From assembly GCF_014191875.1 (NCBI RefSeq), contig NZ_JACHXD010000001.1, positions 186,001 through 250,000 on the forward strand: a stretch of 64,000 nucleotides of DNA, in the 5' to 3' direction. Below are positions 9,911 through 17,887 of the stretch, in pieces (position 1 is the stretch's first letter; every line of letters starts with the position of its first letter). Position numbers and translations under genes: made by a program. Source of the stretch: Pseudoduganella violacea (lineage in GTDB: Bacteria > Pseudomonadota > Gammaproteobacteria > Burkholderiales > Burkholderiaceae_D). The notes beneath the pieces were generated by a model. That model did no database searches. It worked only from the letters and a program-made list of their open reading frames with translations, and was not told where the DNA came from.

Positions 9911-10985
9911 GGGGATGATCCTGGTTGAGTCGCGCCCCGGTGGCGCTGTCGAAATAGTGTAGGCGCGTTTCCGGCAGTTGCAGCGACAGCGCGTCGCCCG
10001 GCTGCACGGCCAGCCGTCCGGCGGCGGCCACGCACAGCGGCTGGCCGCCCAGCTTCGCGTAAAGATGGGTTTCGGCGCCGGTCGGCTCGACCACCTCCAC
10101 GTTCACGCGCACCTCGCCCTGGCCGGCCACGATGTGTTCGGGGCGGATACCGAGCGTGACGCGGCTGCCGTGTTCGATGCCCGGCGCCTGCACATGGATG
10201 CGCGTGCCGTCGGCGCAGACCAGGCTCGCGCCGTAAGTCTCGCGCTGGATTTCGCCTTCGATGAAATTCATGCCGGGCGAGCCGATAAAGCCCGCCACAA
10301 AAAGATTGGCGGGACGGTCGTACAGCTCCAGCGGCGCGCCCACCTGCTCAATGCGGCCGGCGTTCATCACCACGATGCGGTCGGCCATGGTCATGGCCTC
10401 GATCTGGTCGTGGGTGACGTAGATGATGGTGTTCTTCAAGCGCTGGTGCAAGGCCTTGATCTCGGTGCGCATCTGCACGCGCAGCTTGGCATCCAGATTC
10501 GACAACGGCTCGTCGAACAGGAACAGCGCCGGCTCGCGCACGATGGCTCGGCCCATGGCCACGCGCTGCCGCTGGCCGCCGGACAAGGCGCGCGGCAGAC
10601 GTTCCAGATACGGCGTCAGATTCAGCATGCGCGCCGCCGCCTCGATGCGCGGACGGAAGCTCGATTCCGGCTCCTTGCGCAGGCGCGGGCCGAAGGCGAT
10701 ATTCTCGTACACCGACAGATGCGGGTACAAGGCGTAACTCTGGAACACCATGCCGATATTGCGCTGCTGCGGCGGCAGCTCGTTGGCGCGCGCACCGTCG
10801 ATCAGCAAGTCGCCGCCGCTGATGTCCTCCAAGCCGGCCACCATGCGCATCAACGTGGTCTTGCCGCAGCCGCTGGGACCGACCAGCACAATGAACTCGC
10901 CATGCGCGATGCGCAGGTCGACGCCATGCACCACCTGGTTGTCGCCGTAGCGCTTGAAAATGCCTTGGAGCTGGACGGTTGCCAT
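9894..10985 (-). CDS. ugpC: Sugar ABC transporter ATP-binding protein (UgpC/MalK family)
   Basis: A 363-residue ATPase with Walker A GPSGCGKTTLM, signature LSGGQRQRVAMGRAIV, Walker B LFLFDEPLSNLD, switch His VTHDQIEAM and a C-terminal TOBE/MalK regulatory domain (from about residue 235). It is the only carbohydrate-type ATPase in the window and is the natural partner of the binding protein and permeases at 880-3841, although encoded on the opposite strand. It starts 12 bp after the SDR gene. The ugpC symbol denotes the family, not a glycerol-3-phosphate role. Confidence 0.92.
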   Translation of the reverse strand: MATVQLQGIFKRYGDNQVVHGVDLRIAHGEFIVLVGPSGCGKTTLMRMVAGLEDISGGDLLIDGARANELPPQQRNIGMVFQSYALYPHLSVYENIAFGPRLRKEPESSFRPRIEAAARMLNLTPYLERLPRALSGGQRQRVAMGRAIVREPALFLFDEPLSNLDAKLRVQMRTEIKALHQRLKNTIIYVTHDQIEAMTMADRIVVMNAGRIEQVGAPLELYDRPANLFVAGFIGSPGMNFIEGEIQRETYGASLVCADGTRIHVQAPGIEHGSRVTLGIRPEHIVAGQGEVRVNVEVVEPTGAETHLYAKLGGQPLCVAAAGRLAVQPGDALSLQLPETRLHYFDSATGARLNQDHPHEQAA

Positions 10986-10997
10986 ATGATGGATGCC

Positions 10998-11765
10998 TTA
11001 AAAGTCTTCCAGCGTGAGTTCCTGCGCCATCACGCGGTTGCCCGCCATCAGGCCGCCATCGACCGGCAGCGCCACGCCGGTGATCACGCGCGCGGCGGAC
11101 GAGGAAAGGAACAGCGCCGCGTCGGCGATATCGTCGGGCGTGGCGAAGTCGCCCAGCGGATACCACTTCTTCAGCTTCTCCAGGATTTGCGGATCCTTGT
11201 CTACACGCGCCTGCCAGGCCTGGGTTTTCACCGTCCCGGGGCAGACGATGTTCGCGCGCACGCCGCGCCGGCCGCTTTCCAGCGCCAGCGCCTTGGTATA
11301 GCTCACCAGCGCCGCCTTGGCCGCGCTGTAAGCGGGATGGCCCAGCGCCGTCAGCCCGTTGACGGAGCCGATCAGCACAATGCAGCCCTGGCCGCGCTCC
11401 AGCATCGCCGGACGCACCGCCTCCACCGTGTTGTAAGTGCCATGCAGATTCAAATCGATATCCGCATGCCAGGACTCCGGCGTGGTCGCCGCCAGCGTGG
11501 CGCAATCCGCCGCACCCGCATTCGCCACCAGCACCTCGACCGCGCCGTGCAAGGCCACAGCCGCATGCACTGCTGCCTTGGTGGCGGCGGCATCGGTAAT
11601 GTCAGCCTGCAGCGGCGTGCAATGGGCAACGGCTGCCGCCAGCGTGGCCAACTGCTGCGCATCGCGGTCCAGCGCCAGCACATGGTCGCCCTGGGCCGCG
11701 AAACGTTCGCATAAAACGCGCCCGATACCGCCACAGGCGCCAGTGATAAGAACGACACGGCTCAT
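10998..11765 (-). CDS. SDR family NAD(P)-dependent oxidoreductase
   Basis: A 255-residue classical short-chain dehydrogenase. The cofactor motif TGACGGIGRVL lies near residues 8-18, NAG near residue 82, and the catalytic Ser...YSAAK set is present (IGSVNGLTALGHPAYSAAKAA). The C-terminus LPVDGGLMAGN is usual for the family. In this operon a sugar or acetamido-sugar dehydrogenase role (aldose to aldonolactone) is attractive but is inference. Its ATG overlaps the stop of the upstream 418-residue gene. Confidence 0.85.
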   Translation of the reverse strand: MSRVVLITGACGGIGRVLCERFAAQGDHVLALDRDAQQLATLAAAVAHCTPLQADITDAAATKAAVHAAVALHGAVEVLVANAGAADCATLAATTPESWHADIDLNLHGTYNTVEAVRPAMLERGQGCIVLIGSVNGLTALGHPAYSAAKAALVSYTKALALESGRRGVRANIVCPGTVKTQAWQARVDKDPQILEKLKKWYPLGDFATPDDIADAALFLSSSAARVITGVALPVDGGLMAGNRVMAQELTLEDF

Positions 11766-13018
11766 GATGTGCTCCGATCGAAATGATGAAGGGCCGCCCC
11801 CAGCGCATCCAGACGCTCGCTGCGCAGCAAACCATGGTTATAAAACGCGAAATCGCGGATGCCCAGCGCCGCCAACCCCGCCAGCGCCTGCGGCAGCTGC
11901 GCCCCGTCGGCCAGATCCGGCGCCCCCGGCCGCAAAATCGCCCGCACCTTCACCGCCGAGCCCGTGTCCACTTTGGTGCCTGGCACCAAGGTGGACACGG
12001 GCTGAGCTATTACGGGCAGGCGGCGCAGGGTGTCGTGGGCGTCGGCGATGACGCGGGCGGCGTCGGTTTCGTAGAAGGGGACTTCGAGCCAGTCGGCAGC
12101 GGCGGCCAGGGCGCGCAGGTCCGTGCCTTCGATCCAGCTTTGGGCGGTGGGGCGCTGCACGGTGGGGATCACGGCCAGTTGCACGCCCGCCGGCAATCCG
12201 GCGCGGATGGTTGTTACCAGTTCGCTGACCCAGGCCTGGCGCTGGCGGAGGTAGGCGGCCAGCTCCTGGTCGTCGAGCAAATCGGCGGCGAGCCAGGCGG
12301 CGGCTTGCGCTTCGGTGGCGTCCACTGGCGCTTTCAGGTAGGCGTCGATGCGGCCGGCCACACGCAGGCGCAGGCCGGCGCCGTCGATGCCGGCATCGGC
12401 CGCCGCCTTGACGCAGGCGTCGCAGAAGCATAGGCCGAGCATGGTGTCGAGCCAGACATTGCTGCGCAGCTGGGCGAATTCGTGGTGGTAGCCATGGGCG
12501 TAGGGCAACCAGCCCGGCGTTTCGAGCACCACGCTGCGCACGCCCTGGGCGGCGGCGTCCTGCGCCAGCGCCACGGCGTATTCGAACACCGCCGGCTGCG
12601 CTGGGCACAGGCTGTAGACATAGCTGTCGCCGAAGGCATTGCGCGCCGTGTACTGCGGATAGGCCGCGCCCAGGCGGCTGTTATGCAGCAGCACCGTCCA
12701 CGCATGTACGTCCAGGCGGCCATCGCCGGCCAGCTCGGCGAAGAGCCGGCGCAGGGCCGGGTCGGAATGCGGCTGGGCGCGCAGCTTGCCATAGCGCTTG
12801 GGATCGGGGTCGAAATACACCACGCCATCTTCCGGGAAGACCACGCGGCGGCCGCTGCGCGCATTCGGCCGCAGGAATTTGCCGGCGTGGTAGCTGGCCG
12901 CCAGCGTCACGCCATTCAGGCCGCGCGCCAGCGCCTTGGCGGCGAAGGCGGCCACGCCCTCTTCCGCCACGTCCCAGGGATAAGCGTACAGCGATCGGTA
13001 TGCCGAAGTTTGCGTCAT
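11762..13018 (-). CDS. Conserved hypothetical protein, possibly TIM-barrel glycosidase-like
   Basis: A 418-residue protein that I do not recognise. Visible features are VAAFAAKALARGLNGVTLA, LDVHAWTVLLHNSRLG, VRSVVLETPGWLPYAHG and a CFCDAC motif. These alternating hydrophobic strands with GH-like Trp/His/Glu clusters resemble proteins of the alpha-amylase/beta-galactosidase-like (beta/alpha)8 class. There is no signal peptide, so it is probably cytoplasmic. Its start ATG shares one base with the GH31 stop (TAATG). A near-perfect palindrome (11959-12003) is translated in frame near residue 346 (STLVPGTKVDTGS), which looks like a tolerated repeat insertion. Confidence 0.7.
   Translation of the reverse strand: MTQTSAYRSLYAYPWDVAEEGVAAFAAKALARGLNGVTLAASYHAGKFLRPNARSGRRVVFPEDGVVYFDPDPKRYGKLRAQPHSDPALRRLFAELAGDGRLDVHAWTVLLHNSRLGAAYPQYTARNAFGDSYVYSLCPAQPAVFEYAVALAQDAAAQGVRSVVLETPGWLPYAHGYHHEFAQLRSNVWLDTMLGLCFCDACVKAAADAGIDGAGLRLRVAGRIDAYLKAPVDATEAQAAAWLAADLLDDQELAAYLRQRQAWVSELVTTIRAGLPAGVQLAVIPTVQRPTAQSWIEGTDLRALAAAADWLEVPFYETDAARVIADAHDTLRRLPVIAQPVSTLVPGTKVDTGSAVKVRAILRPGAPDLADGAQLPQALAGLAALGIRDFAFYNHGLLRSERLDALGAALHHFDRSTS
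11959..12003. repeat. Palindromic repeat inside a coding sequence
   Basis: A 45-nt dyad with 22-bp arms and a single mismatch around one central base (T at 11981). The arm core GTGTCCAC and the centre GGTGCCTGGCACC resemble the GTGCCTGACACC hairpins at 24.7 and 28.8 kb. It is in frame in the 418-residue hypothetical gene and adds no stop codon. Confidence 0.7.
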
Positions 13019-16000
13019 TATTTTCCTGCCTTGTCACCCTCGAAACCAATGACTGTAGCATTGGCCCAGTTGGCGCACACTTTGGCCGCGTCCTTACCGT
13101 GCGCGCCCAGGGTGCGCAGGCTCAAAAGCGAGATGCCGCGGATATCCAGCTCGGGTTTGACCACGGCCGGCGCCGCGATCAAGCCGCTATCGAACAGCAA
13201 TTTCCCGTCGCCGTGCACCTGGAATTGCAGGCCGCCCGCCTGGCGGCAGCTGTCGTCGATGCCGACGTCGGCGCGGAACAGCTGCCAGTCGCCGCTCAAG
13301 CGGTAATCGACCTGGCTTTGCGCCGCCACCGGCAAGCCCTTGCTGAACTTCAGGCCATTCATCTGCAGCAGGCGCGGCTTGCTCAGGTTGCGGCTCAGGT
13401 CCGGCTTCGCTTCGGACAAGGCCAATTGCTGCTTGGCGCGGTTCGGCGCCGGCGCTTCCAGCACGCGGAATTCGGAGATGGTGATCGGGTTCACCTGCGG
13501 CGACAGGAAGGCGTTGAAGGCCTTGGCCTGCTTGCCGTTGCCATTGGTGGCCGTGACCATCGGGTCGTTGGTGTTGTCGTCCTGGCCCTGCTCCTGGGTG
13601 CTCAGCACGCGGAAGCGGAACAAGCTGCCCGCCTTGGCCGGGAATTCGACCTTCTGCTTGCCCTCCACCAGCTTCAGGCGGCCGGTGAACACCGGCTGGC
13701 CCCACTCGCCATTGCGGTCGCCCAGATAGATTTCGAAGTCGCGCACCTGGCCACTCTGCCAGTGCTTGTCGTTGCGCGGCGAGATTTCGAAGCCGTTGAT
13801 CATGCGCCGTTCGCCCAGCGCCAGCGTGAATTCATGCGCGCCGGTCTTCTGCGACTGGTCACGGATGGTGCGGAACCAGGTGTCCGGCTTGTCGTCGAAG
13901 GCGTTTTCCAGCTTGTGGCCCGGCTCCTCGGCCGGACGGTTCAGCACCAGGATGCTGTCGGCCGCCACCGCGTTGCCCAGATCGGGCGCGGTGCCGAAAG
14001 CCGGCGTCTGCGCCAGCACGGCGTCGGCGGCAATCGCCAGGTCGAAGCGGTAGGCCGCGCGCACGCTGGTCTTCTCCGATTTGGCGTGCACCGTGCCGTA
14101 CTTGGCTTGCGCGTCATAGAACCAGCCGGCGCCGCCCTTTTCGAATTCGGCCAGCGTGGCGTATTCCTTCAATGCCTTGCCGCCCAGGGCCAGCGTTTGC
14201 GGCTTGACGCGGGTATGCACTTGCAGGCGGTAGACGCGCTCCTCTTCCTGGCCCGCGTACTTGCCCTGCACCGCGCCCACCTCCACGCTGATATCGCCGG
14301 CGCGGCCCTGCGGCGCCTGCACGGTGAACTGCTGGCTGCTGAAGGCGCCGTCCTTGTACTGGCGGGTATTGCCGTCATCCTCGTACATGGTGAAGGCGGA
14401 CTGGCCGTGCGGATAGATATCCAGGGTCAGCACATCCTTCGGCACCTGGCCGTCGTACAGGGCAGAAGGGTACATCGGGATAATGGCACCGGCGCGCACC
14501 AGCACCGGCAGCTTGTCCAGCGTGACCGGATAGTCGATCACTTTGCCCGATGCTCCCGCTTCAATCACGCGGCCATCCCAGTAATCGACCCACTGGCCCT
14601 GCGGCAGATAGATATTCTTGCGCCAGCCCTTGCTGGCGGCCTGGCTGCGGTAGACCGGCGCCACGAGGAAATCGCGGCCCAGCAGGAACTGGTATTTGTA
14701 CGCTTCGTCGTTGGCATGCGGGTCGGCCGGATGGTCCCACATCAGGCCGCGCACGATCGGCGCGCCGGTCTGCTCGGCCTCGCGCGAATAGGTGTACATA
14801 TACGGCGTCAGGCGCATCTTGAGCTTCAGGTAGTCACGGTTGATGCTGCGGTAAGGCTCGTCGAACCACCACGGGTGTTTGCGCTCGTTCTTGGCCCAGC
14901 CGGACATGCCCATCAGCACCGGCGTGAAAGCCTTCCACTGCAGGTCGCGCGTATAGGTTTCCGGGCTGCCGCCGAAGATGCCGTCCACGTCGCCCGTGGC
15001 GTAAGCCTGTCCCGACAGGCCGGAGCCGATCAGGGTCGGGATATGCCAGCGGATATAGTCCCAGCTGCCCGACTGGTCGCCGGTCCAGGTCACGGCGTAG
15101 CGCTGCATGCCGGCCCAGCCCATCACGGTCCAGATGAAGGGGCGCGCGTCGGAATTGGACAGGATGCCGTCGGCCGCCGCCTTGTTCGCATCGAGCGCGA
15201 ACTGGTAGCCCTGGCCGGTCCAGGCCACGTCCAGCTTCTGCGCGCGGCTGCCGGCCGTGCCGACTTCCCACTTGATCTTGTCGACGCCGTTCTCGGTCCA
15301 CAGGCCGGTGCGGAAGCCGTACTGCTTCAAGCCCTCCACCACCTTCGGCAGATCGGTGTAGCCGCAGCCGTAGCCGTCGTTGGGCAGAATCCAGCCGCCC
15401 GGCATATCGTGCTCGCGGTATTTGGCCGCCACCGACAACACCACATCGGGCGTGCTGCCGGTCGGACCATCGCTCCAGCCGGGCGGCGTGGTGCCCGGCT
15501 TTTTCACATTGTCCTTGTCGTTATAGCAGTCGGCGTCGCCATACTCGTAGGCCCAGCGCGGCAGCAGGGAAGCGCGGCCGGTCAGCTCAGTGTAGGCGTC
15601 CAGCACCTTGTGGATCGAGCCGCCCGCGAAATAATAGGCGTCGAAGCGGTTCTCGCGGTGGCCGGCCGTGATGAACTCATTCGAGCGGAAATCGTAACTG
15701 CCATTGGCCCAGGTATTGCGCAGCACGCCGTAGCCGGCGCTGGTCATATAGAAGGGCGCGGGGCTGGGGCGGTCGCCCTCCTCCCAGCCGCCCGAATACG
15801 AGATCGGCATCTCCTTACCCTTGAAGCTGTAGGCGCCGTTCTGCTGGCCGCCGCCGAAGAAATGCTCCTGCGCCGTGGTGGACAGGGTCTGGAAACTGCT
15901 GTCGGCCGACAGTTCCAGCGGCTGCATCTCGCGCCAGACCAGGGTCTGGTTATCGGCCTTGTACAGCTCGAAGCGCAGCGGCTTCTTGTAGATGCGCAGC

Positions 16001-16320
16001 GCCAGCGCATCGGTCTGGATCAGGTGATGGTCGGCCAGCTCGCTGTGGCGGAAGGCGACGGCGGCGTAATCGGTCTTCAGCACGATGGGCGCGGCCTTGT
16101 CGCCCGCGCCGGTGAACTTACCCTGCGGCCCGGCCAGGATGCGGAACACGTCCGGGCGCAGCAGCTCCACGCGCAGGGCCACGCCCTTGTCGGTCGCCAG
16201 TTCCAGCTTGCTGTCCTTCTGGGCGAATTTGTTCAGATTGCCGACCGGCGCGGCGCTGGCGCTCAGGCACAGCAGGGTGGCAGCGGTGGCGAACAGGGTC
16301 TTGCGAAGCACAGGCAGCAT
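13018..16320 (-). CDS. Secreted GH31 glycosidase with C-terminal carbohydrate-binding modules
   Basis: A 1100-residue exported enzyme. A signal peptide (MLPVLRKTLFATAATLLCLSASAAP) is followed by the GH31 N-terminal sandwich and a catalytic barrel about residues 200-560. Candidate nucleophile is D364 (QKLDVAWTG) and acid/base D415 (WTGDQSGSW), with WDHPADPH and LLGRDFLVAPVY downstream. After the barrel come an F5/8-type-C-like module (FDDKPDTWFRTIRDQSQ) and a C-terminal NPCBM-like module (LQFQVHGDGKLLFDSGL). GH31 enzymes act on alpha-glucosides, alpha-xylosides, alpha-galactosides or alpha-GalNAc; NPCBM modules often accompany galactose/GalNAc-acting enzymes. ATG 16320 was chosen over GTG 16350 because it starts the signal peptide. 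Confidence 0.88.
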   Translation of the reverse strand: MLPVLRKTLFATAATLLCLSASAAPVGNLNKFAQKDSKLELATDKGVALRVELLRPDVFRILAGPQGKFTGAGDKAAPIVLKTDYAAVAFRHSELADHHLIQTDALALRIYKKPLRFELYKADNQTLVWREMQPLELSADSSFQTLSTTAQEHFFGGGQQNGAYSFKGKEMPISYSGGWEEGDRPSPAPFYMTSAGYGVLRNTWANGSYDFRSNEFITAGHRENRFDAYYFAGGSIHKVLDAYTELTGRASLLPRWAYEYGDADCYNDKDNVKKPGTTPPGWSDGPTGSTPDVVLSVAAKYREHDMPGGWILPNDGYGCGYTDLPKVVEGLKQYGFRTGLWTENGVDKIKWEVGTAGSRAQKLDVAWTGQGYQFALDANKAAADGILSNSDARPFIWTVMGWAGMQRYAVTWTGDQSGSWDYIRWHIPTLIGSGLSGQAYATGDVDGIFGGSPETYTRDLQWKAFTPVLMGMSGWAKNERKHPWWFDEPYRSINRDYLKLKMRLTPYMYTYSREAEQTGAPIVRGLMWDHPADPHANDEAYKYQFLLGRDFLVAPVYRSQAASKGWRKNIYLPQGQWVDYWDGRVIEAGASGKVIDYPVTLDKLPVLVRAGAIIPMYPSALYDGQVPKDVLTLDIYPHGQSAFTMYEDDGNTRQYKDGAFSSQQFTVQAPQGRAGDISVEVGAVQGKYAGQEEERVYRLQVHTRVKPQTLALGGKALKEYATLAEFEKGGAGWFYDAQAKYGTVHAKSEKTSVRAAYRFDLAIAADAVLAQTPAFGTAPDLGNAVAADSILVLNRPAEEPGHKLENAFDDKPDTWFRTIRDQSQKTGAHEFTLALGERRMINGFEISPRNDKHWQSGQVRDFEIYLGDRNGEWGQPVFTGRLKLVEGKQKVEFPAKAGSLFRFRVLSTQEQGQDDNTNDPMVTATNGNGKQAKAFNAFLSPQVNPITISEFRVLEAPAPNRAKQQLALSEAKPDLSRNLSKPRLLQMNGLKFSKGLPVAAQSQVDYRLSGDWQLFRADVGIDDSCRQAGGLQFQVHGDGKLLFDSGLIAAPAVVKPELDIRGISLLSLRTLGAHGKDAAKVCANWANATVIGFEGDKAGK

Positions 16321-16402
16321 GGGGCGGGTCCGGTCTGGTGAATGTTGCACAGAATGTACACAAGCCCGGCCGCAAAGGCCAGCGACGCTTTTTCACCGGC
16401 CT

Positions 16403-16416
16403 CATTAGAAAAATTT
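16403..16416 (-). promoter_or_regulatory. 14-bp motif shared with the TonB receptor promoter region
   Basis: CATTAGAAAAATTT lies 83 bp upstream of the GH31 start, identical to 727-740 upstream of the TonB-dependent receptor and in the same orientation. It is a candidate common element for substrate capture and degradation. Confidence 0.4.
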
Positions 16417-16481
16417 AAGGGGTGCGGCGTTTGCCGGCCAGCACGCTTAATCGGTGATGGGGTTCTACCCTGTCCGCCCAC

Positions 16482-16593
16482 GCCTCGTTTAACCGGGCAA
16501 TGCCTCGTTTATCCTCGTTTTTGTAAGCGACTTCTGGGAACTCTCAGAGGGAAGTCCGGCTCCAACACGGTATCTCCACGAGCAAAAACGAGG
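16482..16593 (+). promoter_or_regulatory. Phased CCTCGTTT repeats before the RHH-like gene
   Basis: CCTCGTTT occurs at 16483, 16503 and 16513 (intervals of 20 and 10 bp, i.e. whole helical turns) and inverted as AAACGAGG at 16586-16593, immediately before the ATG at 16601. CCTCGTTTTTG (16513-16523) and CAAAAACGAGG (16583-16593) form an 11-bp inverted pair. Such spacing is typical of operators for ribbon-helix-helix proteins, consistent with autoregulation (inference). Confidence 0.5.
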
Positions 16594-16600
16594 CAAAACG

Positions 16601-17062
16601 ATGAAAGACGAGGCATTTACCGTAGATATACCACCCACGCTCTACTTTGAGCTATCCACGCATCTCTTCCGCACCTGCGACAAGCGCCAACCCGGCGAAG
16701 TGGCCGCCCAAGCCATCCGTACCTGGCTGGCAACCGAACGCGGCAAAGCCAGCGGACGCGGCTACCAATGGAAGAGTTTGTTTCTGCCGGACAGCACCGA
16801 ACTGCGCATGCACTATCGCGGCGACTACTACTACGCCAAAGTCGAGGGCGACCGGTTGATGTACAACTACGAACCTGTCTCGCCGCGCGAATGGACCCTG
16901 CTCGTCACAGGCACGGTGCGCAACGCCTGGCGCGACATCTGGATACGGCGCAATGCCGGAGAGTGCTGGCTGCGCGCATCAATGTGGCGCAGTCAAAACT
17001 CGGTTGAAGCCCTGCTTCCCTATGCCGAGCGGCGCCGCCACGCCCGCCGCAGCACGGACTAA
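16601..17062 (+). CDS. Small predicted DNA-binding protein (RHH-like N-terminus)
   Basis: 153 residues, function unknown. Residues 5-46 have the strand-helix-helix pattern of a ribbon-helix-helix domain (FTVDIPP, then TLYFELSTHLFRT, then GEVAAQAIRTWLA). Residues 55-115 (WKSLFLPDSTELRMHYRG ... VTGTVRNAWRDIWI) resemble the small SAND-like RAMA/DUF2924 pattern in which a G-x-x-x-N-x-W motif ends the domain. Both assignments are by eye. Phased CCTCGTTT repeats lie just upstream. It is monocistronic and ends at a strong bidirectional terminator. Confidence 0.75.
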   Translation: MKDEAFTVDIPPTLYFELSTHLFRTCDKRQPGEVAAQAIRTWLATERGKASGRGYQWKSLFLPDSTELRMHYRGDYYYAKVEGDRLMYNYEPVSPREWTLLVTGTVRNAWRDIWIRRNAGECWLRASMWRSQNSVEALLPYAERRRHARRSTD

Positions 17063-17064
17063 AA

Positions 17065-17094
17065 AAAACAGCCAGCTCGCAAGCTGGCTGTTTT
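17065..17094. terminator. Bidirectional intrinsic terminator
   Basis: Perfect 13-bp stem AAAACAGCCAGCT / AGCTGGCTGTTTT (17065-17077 and 17082-17094) with loop CGCA. It has A/T tracts on both sides, so it can stop both the 16601 gene and phaB, which converge here. Confidence 0.9.
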
Positions 17095-17112
17095 GCTTCG
17101 GCTGGCCGCCGC

Positions 17113-17853
17113 TTAGTACATATGCTGGCCGCCGTTGATGGCGATATTGGCGCCGGTCACGAAGGCCGCTTCTTCCGAAGCCAGGTAGGCGACCAGGCCG
17201 GCCACTTCTTCCGGCTTGCCCAGGCGCGACATCGGGATCTGCGGCAGGATTTTCGATTCCAGCACTTCCTGCGGGATTTCCATCACCATCTTGGTGCCGA
17301 TATAGCCCGGCGAGATGGTGTTGACGGTCACGCCCTTGCGCGCCACTTCCAGCGCCAGCGCCTTGGTGAAACCGTGCACGCCGGCCTTGGCGGCCGAGTA
17401 GTTGGTCTGGCCGAAAGCGCCTTTCTGGCCGTTCACGGAGGAGATATTGATGATGCGTCCCCAGCCGCGCTCCACCATGCCGTCCGCTACCGGCTTGGTC
17501 ATATTGAAGACGGAATCCAGATTGGTGCCCATGACGGCGTCCCAATTGGTCTTGTCCATCTTCTTGAACGTCATGTCGCGGGTAATGCCTGCGTTATTCA
17601 CCAGCACCTCGACCGGGCCGATATCGCGCTCGACCGCCGCGACACAGGTCTGCGCCGAATCGTAATCGGACACGTCGCAGGGATAGGCCTTGAAGTCATA
17701 GCCCTGGTCGCGCATCGTCGCCAGCCACGATTCATGCGTCTTGTTGGATGGGGAATACGTGGTTACTACCTTGTAGCCCAAGGCTGCCAGTTTGATGCAT
17801 ACCGCTTCGCCGAGACCACCCATGCCGCCTGTTACTAATGCAACTCGTGCCAT
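17113..17853 (-). CDS. phaB: Acetoacetyl-CoA reductase
   Basis: A 246-residue SDR enzyme that reduces acetoacetyl-CoA to (R)-3-hydroxybutyryl-CoA with NADPH for polyhydroxybutyrate synthesis. Motifs are TGGMGGLGEAV (cofactor), NNAGITRD, ISSVNGQKGAFGQTNYSAAK (catalytic Ser/Tyr/Lys) and the C-terminal INGGQHMY typical of PhaB/PhbB. It follows phaA by 34 bp on the same strand, so the pair is an operon. No polymerase (phaC) gene is in the window. Confidence 0.94.
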   Translation of the reverse strand: MARVALVTGGMGGLGEAVCIKLAALGYKVVTTYSPSNKTHESWLATMRDQGYDFKAYPCDVSDYDSAQTCVAAVERDIGPVEVLVNNAGITRDMTFKKMDKTNWDAVMGTNLDSVFNMTKPVADGMVERGWGRIINISSVNGQKGAFGQTNYSAAKAGVHGFTKALALEVARKGVTVNTISPGYIGTKMVMEIPQEVLESKILPQIPMSRLGKPEEVAGLVAYLASEEAAFVTGANIAINGGQHMY

Positions 17854-17887
17854 ATGTTATCCCCTGTTTTGCGTTCAAAAAAACTGC

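Noticed and set aside
13000..16341. Very long open frame on the strand opposite the GH31 gene
   Set aside because: It is rich in His, Arg, Gly and Ala with no recognisable motif. It mirrors the third-position GC bias of the real gene.
16350..16350. GTG start for the GH31 gene
   Set aside because: It would place ten residues before the signal peptide and has no ribosome site; ATG 16320 fits better.
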